From Flavobacterium sp. CF136 (GTDB lineage Bacteria; Bacteroidota; Bacteroidia; Flavobacteriales; Flavobacteriaceae), in NCBI RefSeq assembly GCF_000282055.1, contig NZ_AKJZ01000051.1:1-64000 (forward strand): a DNA stretch of 64,000 nucleotides, written 5' to 3'. Made by a program: the position numbers and the translations under genes. Below the pieces are notes generated by a model that was not told the DNA's origin, ran no database searches, and saw only the letters and a list, made by a program, of their open reading frames with translations. Numbering within the stretch: position 1 is the stretch's first letter; every line of letters begins with the position of its first letter. Positions 1 through 8,612 of the stretch are shown here, piece by piece.

Positions 1-41
1 ACAGAAATGACAACATAGTTTTAAAGTCATACTCGTTTTTT

Positions 42-155
42 GCGTGAGGGATAGCAGCAAGCTACCGAAGTAGCGCGGATAGCCCGACCGCAATAAAAAA
101 ATGGGCTCATCAACACCCTGCTGATTAGCCCATTTTATTTATTGAGGTCACGCCC
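42..155 (+). repeat. Family A structured dispersed repeat, copy 1, with terminator-like core
   Basis: The element opens with GCGTGAGGGATAG, has an internal GCGGATAGCCCGACC and closes with GGTCACGCCC; the two ends are complementary (GCGTGA/TCACGC). The variable core holds an AAATGGGCT/AGCCCATTT hairpin followed on the minus strand by a T-run, so it could serve as the intrinsic terminator of exbD, which ends 11 bases away. The same ends recur at 20526, 30128 (inverted) and 33921. Confidence 0.8.
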
Positions 156-165
156 TAATGATTTT

Positions 166-561
166 TTACTTTGGACTTGTGGCAATTACAAACTTCAGAT
201 TGTTCTTTACCCCTATCTGTAATACATCAACCAAATCCTGTACCTGAAGATTAAACGGAATACGAACTACAACAGTTTGCTGTTTATCATCTCCAATTTT
301 TGACATCAGACTCGTTTCTAATTCTTCAAACTCGACTGGCTGTTTGTCGATATAGAACTTTTTATCCTCGGTAACTGATAAACTAATTAATTGTTTATTC
401 GTTTTTTCGTTAGATTTCGCTTTCGGCAAAGTCATCTTAATAACATTCGGATTTGCAAGTGTTGAGATAATAAGAAAAAACAACAGCAGGAAAAACATGA
501 TGTCACTCAATGATGAGGTCGCCACTTCGGCATGAAATCTTCTTTTTCTTTTAATAGACAT
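166..561 (-). CDS. exbD: ExbD/TolR-type biopolymer transport protein
   Basis: This 131-residue protein has a short basic N-terminus, one membrane segment at about residues 18-37 and a periplasmic domain. Asp20 lies at the start of the membrane segment, where ExbD proteins carry the conserved proton-conducting Asp. With ExbB it would form the proton-driven motor that energises TonB-dependent outer-membrane transport, the kind of transport the SusC protein of this window needs. It lies two bases downstream of the ExbB-like gene, so the two are almost certainly co-transcribed. The physical distance from the pectin locus and the general nature of the family argue that it is not a dedicated PUL component. 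TolR is the alternative assignment. Confidence 0.9.
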   Translation of the reverse strand: MSIKRKRRFHAEVATSSLSDIMFFLLLFFLIISTLANPNVIKMTLPKAKSNEKTNKQLISLSVTEDKKFYIDKQPVEFEELETSLMSKIGDDKQQTVVVRIPFNLQVQDLVDVLQIGVKNNLKFVIATSPK

Positions 562-563
562 AC

Positions 564-1259
564 CTATGCTCTTTGAATTATATTGACAAAAGCTAATATT
601 TGTTTTTGGATTTTTAAGGCAAAATCATCAATTTTACCATTCAGAATATGATAAGCGCTATAAGCAATAATACCTACAATAAGTCCCGCTCCACTACTAA
701 TCATTTTCTCATACAATCCTCCCGAAATGTTTCCGATACTAATATTTTCAGTTACAGAAATACTGTAAAAAATCTTAATTACACCCGAAATAGTTCCGAC
801 AAACCCAAGTGTTGGTGCGATACCGGCAATAAGTCCCAGATGTCCTAAACGACTTTCCATTTCACCAATTTCAATATCGGCAGCACGATCCATATTGGCT
901 TCGATTTCTGCGATTGGTCTTCCAATAACCAAAACTCCTTCTTTTAAAACATTCGAAGCTGCAGTATCACTTCTTTCTACAATTGTTCTGGCCAATTCAA
1001 TATTTCCGGTATTCAGTTTATCTCCAACATCCTGCATTAATCTATTATCTATTTTTGAGGCTTTTGTAATGTATAAATAACGTTCAATAATCACGTAAAA
1101 AGTATAAAACAATAGTATGGCAATTGGAATCAGAAAAAAACCTCCTTTTAAAATAAATCCTAAAACTGAGATTTCGGTATTTGGTGCAATTTTTTCGATA
1201 ACTACGTTAGATGCAGCATTTGCGATGGTATCTGTTTGTAATTGAATGAAGCTAAACAT
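564..1259 (-). CDS. exbB: ExbB/MotA/TolQ-type proton channel protein
   Basis: This 231-residue inner-membrane protein has three membrane segments, at about residues 32-60, 142-168 and 190-207, with a cytoplasmic loop between the first and second. The second segment contains the GLIAGIAPTLGFVGTISG stretch typical of the MotA/TolQ/ExbB family. It forms the stator channel with ExbD, encoded two bases downstream. The 128-base gap to the divergent folC gene holds both promoters, but I see no clear TAnnTTTG box for this gene. TolQ is the alternative name; the ExbD-like partner and absence of tolA or pal nearby leave the choice open. Confidence 0.9.
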   Translation of the reverse strand: MFSFIQLQTDTIANAASNVVIEKIAPNTEISVLGFILKGGFFLIPIAILLFYTFYVIIERYLYITKASKIDNRLMQDVGDKLNTGNIELARTIVERSDTAASNVLKEGVLVIGRPIAEIEANMDRAADIEIGEMESRLGHLGLIAGIAPTLGFVGTISGVIKIFYSISVTENISIGNISGGLYEKMISSGAGLIVGIIAYSAYHILNGKIDDFALKIQKQILAFVNIIQRA

Positions 1260-1387
1260 ATATTAATTCTGGTTTATAATAATTAATTCTAAAAAATATT
1301 TCAAATTTGCAATAAAGATAATTTTCACTATAACATTAAACTAATAAAATCGAAAATTATTTCAATTAACCACTATTTTATTCAAAA

Positions 1388-2614
1388 ATGAACTATCAGG
1401 AAACCACAAATTGGATGTTTAATCAATTGCCAATGTATCAACTTCAGGGTGCTTCTGCATACAAAGAAGACTTAACCAATATCAGGCTGCTGGCGTCACA
1501 ATTGGACAATCCACAGGACAGGTTAAAATGTATTCATGTTGCGGGAACCAATGGCAAAGGATCGACTTCGCATATGCTGGCTTCGGTTTTACAGGAATCC
1601 GGATACAAGGTTGGACTATACACTTCTCCGCATTTAAAAGATTTCAGGGAAAGAATAAAAATCAATGGAGAAGAAATTTCAGAAGATTTTGTTATTGAAT
1701 TTATCGCCAGGCATAAATCCTTTTTTGAAGCAAATGACATGAGTTTTTTCGAAATGTCTGTTGGTTTAGCCTTTGATTATTTTGTTTCTGAAAAAGTTGA
1801 TATTGCTATTATTGAAGTTGGTCTGGGAGGAAGATTAGACGCAACTAATATTATTACGCCCTTAGTTTCGGTTATCACCAACATCGATTTAGACCACATG
1901 CAGTTTTTAGGAAATACACCCAGAGAAATTGCTGGTGAAAAGGCCGGAATTATTAAACTAAATGTTCCGGTCGTAATTGGAGAATACACTCAGGAGACAC
2001 AGCCTGTCTTTTTGGCTAAAGCCGAAGAAAATAAGGCTCCGATATATTTTGCTTCCGATTTAATTTCTGAAGTTTTTGCTTCGGATTTAATTGGGGATTA
2101 TCAGTTTCATAATAAAAAGACAGTTCAGCAGACCATTGCTGTTTTAAATACTCAAAACGAATTTAAAGTTTCAACTGAGAATTTAAAAATGGGGTTGTTA
2201 AATGTTTCAAAAAACACAGGTTTACAAGGAAGATGGCAACAGTTAGGTGAAAATCCGAAAATAATTTGTGACACGGCACATAATAAACATGGTTTGGCAA
2301 TTGTGATGAAACAGATTCAAAAAGAAACTTTTGAAAACCTGCATATTGTTTTGGGAGTTGTAAACGATAAAGACCTTGATTCGATTTTGCCTCTTTTTCC
2401 TAAAAAAGCAATTTATTATTTCTGCCGACCTAATTCTTCAAGAGGTTTGGATACTGAAATCCTGAAAGAAGCGGCGAAAAAACACGATTTATTAGGCAAA
2501 AAATACAATTCTGTAGAAGATGCCTTCTCTGCAGCCAGGAAAAATGCTGGCCAAAACGATTTTATTTATGTTGGCGGAAGCACTTTTGTTGTTGCCGAAT
2601 TGCCTTTGAAGTAA
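1388..2614 (+). CDS. folC: Bifunctional folylpolyglutamate synthase/dihydrofolate synthase
   Basis: This 408-residue cytoplasmic protein is close to the usual FolC length. It has the ATP-binding P-loop AGTNGKGST at residues 52-60, the Mur-ligase-like NIDLDHMQFLG motif, and DTAHNKHGL matching the family DxAHNP site. It ligates glutamate to dihydropteroate or folates using ATP. It is the only protein gene on the plus strand in the first 10 kb and is followed by the tRNA-Val gene, which has its own promoter. The start is the first ATG in frame, after a typical AT-rich leader with no Shine-Dalgarno sequence. It is a housekeeping gene unrelated to the pectin locus. Confidence 0.95.
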   Translation: MNYQETTNWMFNQLPMYQLQGASAYKEDLTNIRLLASQLDNPQDRLKCIHVAGTNGKGSTSHMLASVLQESGYKVGLYTSPHLKDFRERIKINGEEISEDFVIEFIARHKSFFEANDMSFFEMSVGLAFDYFVSEKVDIAIIEVGLGGRLDATNIITPLVSVITNIDLDHMQFLGNTPREIAGEKAGIIKLNVPVVIGEYTQETQPVFLAKAEENKAPIYFASDLISEVFASDLIGDYQFHNKKTVQQTIAVLNTQNEFKVSTENLKMGLLNVSKNTGLQGRWQQLGENPKIICDTAHNKHGLAIVMKQIQKETFENLHIVLGVVNDKDLDSILPLFPKKAIYYFCRPNSSRGLDTEILKEAAKKHDLLGKKYNSVEDAFSAARKNAGQNDFIYVGGSTFVVAELPLK

Positions 2615-2724
2615 TTGAAATTTAATTTGCATAGAAAAGTTCAAAAAAAAAGCTTTTATAACAAATTCAATTCCAGTAAAATATAAGTTTTAGTGTAAAA
2701 AGTTTACATATTTAATGCATTTTC

Positions 2725-2755
2725 TTTGCACAACTGAAAAACTAACGTATATTTG
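2725..2755 (+). promoter_or_regulatory. Bacteroidetes-type promoter of tRNA-Val
   Basis: TTTG at 2725-2728 and TATATTTG at 2748-2755 are separated by exactly 19 bases, matching the Bacteroidetes primary sigma consensus TTTG-N19-TAnnTTTG. Transcription would begin near 2762, about 23 bases before the mature tRNA. Confidence 0.85.
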
Positions 2756-2784
2756 CACTCGCAATAAGGCATTACACCTTATAC

Positions 2785-2859
2785 GGGCGATTAGCTCAGC
2801 TGGTTCAGAGCACCTCGTTTACACCGAGGGGGTCGGGGGTTCGAACCCCTCATCGCCCA
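2785..2859 (+). tRNA. tRNA-Val, anticodon TAC
   Basis: A full cloverleaf is present: acceptor stem GGGCGAT/ATCGCCC, D-arm with AGCTCAGCTGG, anticodon stem CCTCG/CGAGG around loop TTTACAC (anticodon TAC, reading GUA), and T-arm GGGGG-TTCGAAC-CCC with the usual GTTCGAA loop. The discriminator base is A2859. CCA is not encoded, as is common in this phylum. A consensus promoter lies upstream and a terminator hairpin directly follows. Confidence 0.97.
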
Positions 2860-2861
2860 CA

Positions 2862-2893
2862 AAAAACTCCATTAGAAATAATGGAGTTTTTTT
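2862..2893 (+). terminator. Intrinsic terminator after tRNA-Val
   Basis: An ACTCCATTA/TAATGGAGT stem closes on a GAAA tetraloop and runs into seven Ts. The A-run on the other side makes it usable from both directions, so it may also end the convergent lipoprotein gene that stops at 2919. Confidence 0.9.
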
Positions 2894-2918
2894 ATGCCCG
2901 AAACTTTCGTTTTGACAC

Positions 2919-3287
2919 TTATATTTTATCAAGTGTTATTTTCATTTCTTTGCTGTCTAATATCAGTTTATCATCTGTTATTGTACTTTCACTAGGATAT
3001 GGTGTACCAGTTTCATCTTTGATTACTAAACTTTTCCCGCCTTTTGTTAAAATATAAGTACCATCTGTAATTTCTGCCTGCAAATAGCCTGTTACATGTC
3101 CGTCTTCAGTAAATGTTAGAGTTCCATTTTTTAAAATTGCATTTTTTACAGAATCCGAAAGTGGTACTTTCGCTTCAACAGCAGTAATTTTCCAGGAATT
3201 AATAAGTTTATTTCTTCCTTTATGACATGAAATCATTATTATTGTTAAGAATGCAATCCCGAAGATAAATAATTTAGATTTTTTCAT
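2919..3287 (-). CDS. Small lipoprotein, lipocalin-like
   Basis: I do not recognise a named family with certainty. The start at 3287 (MKKSKLF) is preferred over the in-frame ATG at 3317, because it puts a standard lipoprotein signal with lipobox IMISC at the N-terminus. The mature part of about 100 residues contains SWKITAVE and GTLTFTEDGHVTGY, the strand pattern of lipocalin-like or META-type small beta-barrel lipoproteins, which are abundant in Flavobacteria. It would sit on the membrane facing the periplasm. The next gene upstream encodes a similar small lipoprotein. Substrate and role are unknown. Confidence 0.8.
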   Translation of the reverse strand: MKKSKLFIFGIAFLTIIMISCHKGRNKLINSWKITAVEAKVPLSDSVKNAILKNGTLTFTEDGHVTGYLQAEITDGTYILTKGGKSLVIKDETGTPYPSESTITDDKLILDSKEMKITLDKI

Positions 3288-3439
3288 GATCTTATGATTA
3301 AAGTTAAACATCAACAAGTTACAAAAAAAATAAATTCAAAATATTTAAAATCAATTATTTACACAAGTAAAAATATAAATTTAGAAAGCGTCAATATTTT
3401 GAAAAATTACAGCCCCTTTTTATTCAAAGAAATGCTATG

Positions 3440-3826
3440 TTATTCGTTCAATTTAAAAACATCATCATAATTAATATACCTTTTTCTACCGATGGTATAT
3501 ATCGGAATTCCATTTTCATCCTTAATGATTCCCATACTTTCATCATCTGATTTTGGAAAATTAATTTGATAATTTCTTCCGTCAGCCAATTGAATTCCAT
3601 AAGTAGAAACAGAATTTTCAATTTGCACAGAATTCTGACTATACTCAAATTTTTCTTTTTTGCCGGAGCTATTTCTAACGGTGAAATCTTTGGCATTAAA
3701 AAACAATTCAAATTTTGCACCATTAGCATCTGTGGCTTTCCATGAACCGCGATAGGTATCTGAGCCACTGCATCCAACTAAAATTACTGCTAAAATTCCC
3801 AACAATGCAATACTTGCTTTTTTCAT
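3440..3826 (-). CDS. Small putative lipoprotein of unknown function
   Basis: This 128-residue protein begins with a lipoprotein signal ending in ILVGC (Cys19). The mature part opens with SDTYRGSWKATDANG and continues as alternating short beta strands, suggesting a small beta-barrel like its neighbour at 2919. No catalytic motif is visible. It lies 50 bases downstream of the parvulin-like gene and 152 bases upstream of the other lipoprotein gene, all on the minus strand, so the group may be one loose transcription unit. I cannot assign a function. Confidence 0.8.
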   Translation of the reverse strand: MKKASIALLGILAVILVGCSGSDTYRGSWKATDANGAKFELFFNAKDFTVRNSSGKKEKFEYSQNSVQIENSVSTYGIQLADGRNYQINFPKSDDESMGIIKDENGIPIYTIGRKRYINYDDVFKLNE

Positions 3827-3876
3827 TTTTATTTATTTAATTTTTTTTTAGGGTTTTAAGTTTATGCTTTAGAGCC

Positions 3877-4488
3877 TTAACTAGTTCTAACTTTCAAAAC
3901 ACTTAATTCCTCCAATTCTTTATCCTCAAATGTTTTTAACACAATGTAATACCATTTTTTATCAGCAACATCGACTTTAAAAATCTCATTTTGTTTATGA
4001 TTCTTGACCGCATTTTCGAAATCAGGAATCATCATTCCCTCTGAAAACCAACCAAGATCCCCGTCAGGACTACTATCCATAGTATACTTTTTAGCTAAAA
4101 TAGCAAATGAACTCCCCCTATTATATTCCTCTATAATCTTCGTTCTCGACTTTTCAATTTCTTTTAACGAAAGTTTACTTCCATCCAAATAAATATAGCT
4201 TACCCGAAAAACCTGAACATTTTTTACAGAAATTATTTTGTACACAAAGTCAATATCTGAAAAAGCATCTCCTGGTTTGACATTGGAAAGTTTTGCAGAA
4301 AATTCGTCTGCATACATTCCAGGCACTATATTCATAAGCTGTGCTTCAAGGTTTTGATTTTCCAGCACAAAATTTCTTGCATCTTCAATTGTGACGACTT
4401 GCTTTAATTGCTCTTTTATATTTTGAGCAAAAATTACTGATCCAAATAAAAAAGTAATAACTGTAAATATTTTTATCATCTGGAACAT
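3877..4488 (-). CDS. Parvulin-type (PpiC) peptidyl-prolyl isomerase, periplasmic
   Basis: This 203-residue protein has a signal peptide (cleavage after VIFA, near residue 21). The second half, about residues 95-190, matches the rotamase fold: a SFAILAKKYTMDSSPDGDLGW block, where parvulins have the conserved FaxLAxxxSxDxxxxxGGDLGW signature, followed by a MMIPDFENAV block. The family catalyses cis-trans isomerisation at proline and acts as a chaperone for exported proteins. The N-terminal part (about residues 22-95) is not recognised. It could support folding of secreted proteins, but nothing links it specifically to the pectin genes. Confidence 0.85.
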   Translation of the reverse strand: MFQMIKIFTVITFLFGSVIFAQNIKEQLKQVVTIEDARNFVLENQNLEAQLMNIVPGMYADEFSAKLSNVKPGDAFSDIDFVYKIISVKNVQVFRVSYIYLDGSKLSLKEIEKSRTKIIEEYNRGSSFAILAKKYTMDSSPDGDLGWFSEGMMIPDFENAVKNHKQNEIFKVDVADKKWYYIVLKTFEDKELEELSVLKVRTS

Positions 4489-4524
4489 TTTTGTATTTCT
4501 CTACTCAACTTCAAGCTTATCATT

Positions 4525-4833
4525 TTATAAAACATCAAAGGAAGAACCCACATAATTTAAAACTTCAACTTTATGTGTGTTGTCCAATCCGCTTTTATCT
4601 CTTTGCTCCTGAAAAGATTTAAAAGATGGAATGTTGAGGATTTGTTTTTGTATTTCCTCATTTTTGTAAGTTGAAAAATGAAGGAAAGTTATTCCGTCTT
4701 CCTGCAAATAAACATTATAACGAAATTCAGACGGATTCAATTTTTTGAAGTCGATTAGAAATCTGCTGATATTCTCTTTGTTTGCTTCCACAAACTCAGG
4801 TTTTACTGTGTAGGTTACTTTTACCGTTATCAT
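4525..4833 (-). CDS. Putative antibiotic biosynthesis monooxygenase (ABM)-like protein
   Basis: This 102-residue cytoplasmic protein has no signal peptide. Its layout fits the ferredoxin-like alpha/beta dimer of the ABM family: strand VKVTYTVKPEF, helix, then YNVYLQEDGITFLHFSTYKNEE and FKSFQEQRDKSGL. ABM proteins are small and varied (quinol oxidases, haem-degrading enzymes, sugar mutarotase relatives), so the family name does not give a reaction. It lies 36 bases upstream of the parvulin-like gene on the same strand. Confidence 0.65.
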   Translation of the reverse strand: MITVKVTYTVKPEFVEANKENISRFLIDFKKLNPSEFRYNVYLQEDGITFLHFSTYKNEEIQKQILNIPSFKSFQEQRDKSGLDNTHKVEVLNYVGSSFDVL

Positions 4834-5149
4834 ATATATACTTTTATTTGTTCGTAAATTGCTTATATGTCGTTTTCTGTCTGACAGTTGATAGTTCTAA
4901 AAACTTTCAGGAAACTTATTTATACCAACCTTAAATCGAGAATTTCAGGTATAACGCAAGTATCTTTATTCTTGCTAATATAATATTATTATTACAAATT
5001 TGAAACACAAATTCAATCGAAAAAAGGGTTATAAAAATGAGTTTGCATGGACAGCTCATACGCGGCGGCGGACATGTCCAAATTCTTAAACTAACTAAAC
5101 ATTCCATTCCATAAAAAAGCTCCATCTAAATAATGGGGTTTTGCGTATT
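4834..5149. other. Intergenic stretch, 316 bases
   Basis: Apart from the terminator at 5113-5142 I see no gene or promoter with a consensus box here. A 64-codon minus-strand reading frame at 4931-5125 has no family features and runs through the terminator region. Confidence 0.6.
5113..5142 (-). terminator. Intrinsic terminator of the acid-sugar operon
   Basis: Read on the minus strand, CCCCAT and ATGGAG form a short stem (one G-U pair), flanked by AAAA and TTTTTT. It lies just downstream of the transporter gene ending at 5150. Confidence 0.7.
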
Positions 5150-6436
5150 TTAAATTGTATTGGGAACGACTTCTGCTTCTTCCTCATCTCCTTTTTTACG
5201 CCAATAATTAGCCAGTAAAGATCCAGAAACATTCATCCACGGACTAAATACGGCTGAGGCTAATCCTAATGTTGCCAGTTTTCCCATTGAACCTGCTAAT
5301 CCGGAAGCCATACCTCCGTTTTGGAGACCCACTTCGAAAGCGATGGTCTGACTGCTTTTTTTGTCGAGTCCGCTTAACCTGCTCAGCCAATAGCCAAAAA
5401 AGTACCCCGCTCCGTTGTGCAAAACCGAAGCAAGGAAAAGCAAAAACCCAATCTGGATTAAATTATCCCTTCCGGCAGCTGTAGTTACCAACGTAAAATA
5501 GATGATTCCAAACATGGAGAAATAAGGCATAATCGCATCAATTTTTGGATAGGCTTTGTAAAGCCAATGGTACAATACCCCTACGATGAAAGCGCCACAG
5601 GTAAAGTTGATGATTTCTAAGATATGGGAAGCGGTACTGTCATCGGCAACTGCGAATGCATCTGCGAAGAAAATAAAAACACCTAACCAAATTGTTGAGA
5701 TCGCAGTCAGAATATAAATTCTTCTTTTAGCTACAGATCCATAATTTTTTAGAATATCATGAATCATAGCAGCTGCCAAAGGAACAAGAACGATTTTAAT
5801 AATCTCCATCATCATATTGAAGAAATGCACCTCAACCATTGTTCCTGCAAATATTTTCATCAAGAACGGGGTCATAATCGGCGCAGCCAATGTAGACATT
5901 GCCGTTACAGTAACGGATAAAACCAGATTTCCCTTAGCAATATACGTCATCACATTCGAAGCCAATCCACTGCTGCAGGATCCAATCAGGATAATTCCGG
6001 CGGCGATTTCGGGTTCGAAACCAAAGGTTTTGGCAATGATAAAACCGGCAAGCGGCATGATGGTAAAATGTCCCAATAAGCCAATCAGTACGCCTTTTCC
6101 GGATTTTCGGATGCCTGTAAAATCCTCAATGCTCATTTGAGTTCCCATTCCGAACATCACCATTTGAATGATAATCAGGATAAGCCATTTGTTGCGCATA
6201 TCGAAACTACCCACATGCAGGAAAAAATCAGGATAGATTAATCCGGCACAGACAGCGGTAATAATCCAAAACGTATATTGATACCCGCTCAATACTTTCA
6301 GGTGTCCTACCCCAACGGCAATACTTGAAAAACCCAAGATTAATCCCAACTTCCAAAGAATTTCTATTTGCTGTAACCAGCCTAAACCGGCAACGATAAA
6401 AAGTAATGGGACAGCCCAAAGAAAATATTTACGCAT
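5150..6436 (-). CDS. BASS-family (bile acid:sodium symporter-like) transporter
   Basis: The 428-residue protein (start at MRKYFLW rather than the ATG three codons upstream, a close call) is almost entirely hydrophobic, with about ten membrane segments. It contains MVMFGMGTQMSIEDF and the GIILIGSCSSGLASNVMTYIAKG block, which match the conserved crossover helices of bile-acid:sodium symporters, then a TPFLMKIFAG segment. Family members move organic anions with sodium. It lies about 140 bases downstream of the racemase-like gene on the same strand, so it probably belongs to the acid-sugar operon and may import or export a carboxylated intermediate. A role with pantoate or another organic anion cannot be excluded. 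Confidence 0.85.
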   Translation of the reverse strand: MRKYFLWAVPLLFIVAGLGWLQQIEILWKLGLILGFSSIAVGVGHLKVLSGYQYTFWIITAVCAGLIYPDFFLHVGSFDMRNKWLILIIIQMVMFGMGTQMSIEDFTGIRKSGKGVLIGLLGHFTIMPLAGFIIAKTFGFEPEIAAGIILIGSCSSGLASNVMTYIAKGNLVLSVTVTAMSTLAAPIMTPFLMKIFAGTMVEVHFFNMMMEIIKIVLVPLAAAMIHDILKNYGSVAKRRIYILTAISTIWLGVFIFFADAFAVADDSTASHILEIINFTCGAFIVGVLYHWLYKAYPKIDAIMPYFSMFGIIYFTLVTTAAGRDNLIQIGFLLFLASVLHNGAGYFFGYWLSRLSGLDKKSSQTIAFEVGLQNGGMASGLAGSMGKLATLGLASAVFSPWMNVSGSLLANYWRKKGDEEEAEVVPNTI

Positions 6437-6481
6437 ACTAAACATTATTAAACCATATTATTTTATTCAAAACTTTTTTAA

Positions 6482-6562
6482 ACCATATAAGTCATATAAG
6501 TAAATATTAAGTTGTTGCCTTTTTTGCGCTGAGCTTAAATGTCCTTATATAACTTATATGGT
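6482..6562. repeat. Family F inverted repeat
   Basis: ACCATATAAGTCATATAAG at 6482-6500 faces its near-perfect inverse at 6544-6562. The same unit occurs singly at 16838 and 20454. It sits between the racemase-like gene and the transporter gene, where it could form a hairpin in the operon mRNA. Confidence 0.75.
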
Positions 6563-6573
6563 GATTTTTTTGG

Positions 6574-7236
6574 TTAGAAATAAAGCTCTGCCAGTTTTTT
6601 CATGGCGATGGCCGGACTTGCCAAAATCGGCACTAGTTTTTCTTCGGCGCTTAAGCCATCAACCACTCTTGCCATTGAAGCCTGTGCCAAAACTATTACA
6701 TCTACTTCTTTCATTAATTCTTTCAGAGCTTTGGCTACCATTTCGTCATGCTTGGCTGCGTCTCCGCTCATTAAAGCTTCAAAAGCACCTTCACATAATT
6801 TAGAAGTAATCGTTGCTTTTTTACCTGCCAACTCTGCTCTTCTTCTAACCAAATCACTGGTTGGTTCCAAAGTAGTTGGTAAAGTGGCAATAACACCTAT
6901 TTTATTACCAATTTGAACTGCTTCATCTGCCATCGCCTGGTCTACGCGAATTACCGGAACGTTACTTAAAGTTGCAGCGGTTTCAATCGCCACACCAATA
7001 GACGAGCAGGTTACCAGAATCACATCGGCTCCTGCGGATTCAGCAAGCTTAACATGGCTCACAACTCTCGCGGCCGTATTGGGCATTAATTTTCCTTTTT
7101 TGATTACGTCTTTAATCAGACTATCATCCACTATATTGAACGTTTCAATTCCCTGTAAAAACTCATTACTTAACTGTTGAAACAACGGAACCAGTGTTGC
7201 CGATGTATGTACAAAACCTAACGTTTTTGCGCTCAT
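6574..7236 (-). CDS. Asp/Glu/hydantoin racemase-superfamily protein
   Basis: This 220-residue cytoplasmic protein has the two-domain pattern of the aspartate/glutamate racemase superfamily, with VILVTCSSIG placing a catalytic-type Cys at residue 77. In the second half, where racemases have a second Cys (GC-T/A), it reads VLAQASMARV, so the second catalytic Cys is absent; Cys148 lies in another loop. That argues against ordinary two-base racemisation. Its start overlaps the end of the kinase gene by four bases, implying translational coupling. In this context it could isomerise or cleave an acid-sugar intermediate made by the RuBisCO-like protein or kinase. Confidence 0.85.
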   Translation of the reverse strand: MSAKTLGFVHTSATLVPLFQQLSNEFLQGIETFNIVDDSLIKDVIKKGKLMPNTAARVVSHVKLAESAGADVILVTCSSIGVAIETAATLSNVPVIRVDQAMADEAVQIGNKIGVIATLPTTLEPTSDLVRRRAELAGKKATITSKLCEGAFEALMSGDAAKHDEMVAKALKELMKEVDVIVLAQASMARVVDGLSAEEKLVPILASPAIAMKKLAELYF

Positions 7237-8612
7237 AATTTTTCTCCTTTTAATACTTTTATAAAATAATCGGTGGTACCAACCTGACCGCCTTTAAAAT
7301 TCATTTCTACTCCATTAACCCATTCATTGTCCGAAACTGCCTTGCAAAGCGGTGCTCCCGGAGCTATTGGTGCAATCATTTCCAGTGCCAGAATATCCAG
7401 TTCTGATGCGGCGTAACTTGATGTGTCCCCACCTGCAAAAAGGATTCTTTTAATTTTGACAGCCTTTAGCACTTCTTTGGTTATTTGTCCCAAAATGCTT
7501 CCGTAAACCGTACTGCATTGTTTTTGAATGTCATTTTCCGAAATTCCTTTTGTTCTGAAATATGCTTCGGTTTCTGCAATACGTGGATCGTTTGAACCAG
7601 TGCTCGTATGCAGAATCGTGCTTTTTCCCTGATTGAAATTGTCAACAATTCGAGCAACGGTGTTTTTTATAATTGCTTCCTGATTTTGAATATCGACAGC
7701 TTTGCTTTCTAATGCTATTTCCAAAAATCCATTTTTGAGAGCGTATTCAATTTGTTTAGAAGTCACTGGTGAGCAGCTTCCCGATAAAACAAGTATGGGC
7801 GAAACTTCTCCTTCTGATTCAAATGCTGTTTCGTTTCCTATGCCTTTTTTGTCTTTCCAATCCAATCCCAAAGCCATTTCGATTCCGGATGAACCTACTG
7901 AAAACAATGTTTTTTCGGTTGCCAATTGATTAAAAACACTTCCGATGGTTTTGAGGTGTTCCAAATTGAAACCGTCAAAAAACAGGATTTCTGCTTTATT
8001 GTTTTCTACCGATTCCAAAACTGCTGATGCACCTTTTTCAATTGTCGTTAAATTGACAAGATTGATGGATTTCTTCGTTTGTTTAGCCAAATGAACAGTC
8101 AAATCGCCTTCTAAAGCAGGTGTAACGGGATGTTTGCTCATGGACGGATGACGGTCGATACGATAAATTTCTCCGTTTCCAATAGTTCCCATTCGGGCAA
8201 ACAGATTTCCGAACACGCAAAATCTTCCCAAATGTGGTGCTGATGGCGAAACCAAAACCGTTTTTTGATTGAAAACTTCGCTTCCGATTTCAATTGCTTT
8301 TCCGATGTTACCAACATGTGGTGCAGAATCGAAAGTGGAACAGACTTTATAATGAAAGTGATTTGGGGCAAAACTTTTCAGATTCTCAAAAGCAGTATAA
8401 AGTTCTGTCTCCATTTCCGATGGTGACATTGACCGGCTTTTTCCGGCCAGGCCGATTGCCTGAATTCCCGGAAAACGATCTAAATCTTTTTGTTCGGGTT
8501 TTCGAAGAAAAAGAACAGTTTTCACTCCGGCCAGCGTCAGAAATTCCAGGGCATCCGTAGAGCCCGTGAAATCGTCGCCATAATAGGCCAAAAGCAATTT
8601 ATCGTCCTTCAT
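7233..8612 (-). CDS. Four-carbon acid sugar kinase family protein (DUF1537), OiaK/DtnK-like
   Basis: This 459-residue cytoplasmic kinase has the N-terminal YYGDDFTGSTD motif (residues 10-20), where the family has ADDFTGA-D, and the C-terminal nucleotide-binding elements FAGGDTSS and FKGGQVGTTDYF. Known members phosphorylate threonate, erythronate or 3-oxo-isoapionate at a terminal hydroxyl. The gene overlaps the RuBisCO-like gene by one base (TAATG) and the racemase-like gene by four, so all three are translated together. Pairing with a RuBisCO-like protein points to the 3-oxo-isoapionate (apiose) branch, but the sequence alone does not decide the substrate. Confidence 0.9.
   Translation of the reverse strand: MKDDKLLLAYYGDDFTGSTDALEFLTLAGVKTVLFLRKPEQKDLDRFPGIQAIGLAGKSRSMSPSEMETELYTAFENLKSFAPNHFHYKVCSTFDSAPHVGNIGKAIEIGSEVFNQKTVLVSPSAPHLGRFCVFGNLFARMGTIGNGEIYRIDRHPSMSKHPVTPALEGDLTVHLAKQTKKSINLVNLTTIEKGASAVLESVENNKAEILFFDGFNLEHLKTIGSVFNQLATEKTLFSVGSSGIEMALGLDWKDKKGIGNETAFESEGEVSPILVLSGSCSPVTSKQIEYALKNGFLEIALESKAVDIQNQEAIIKNTVARIVDNFNQGKSTILHTSTGSNDPRIAETEAYFRTKGISENDIQKQCSTVYGSILGQITKEVLKAVKIKRILFAGGDTSSYAASELDILALEMIAPIAPGAPLCKAVSDNEWVNGVEMNFKGGQVGTTDYFIKVLKGEKL

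Noticed and set aside
2715..2915. 66-codon plus-strand open frame across the tRNA-Val region
   Set aside because: It is read through the tRNA and its terminator; the RNA gene explains the sequence.
4931..5125. 64-codon minus-strand open frame in the gap before the BASS gene
   Set aside because: It crosses the terminator hairpin, has no recognisable domain and no promoter.
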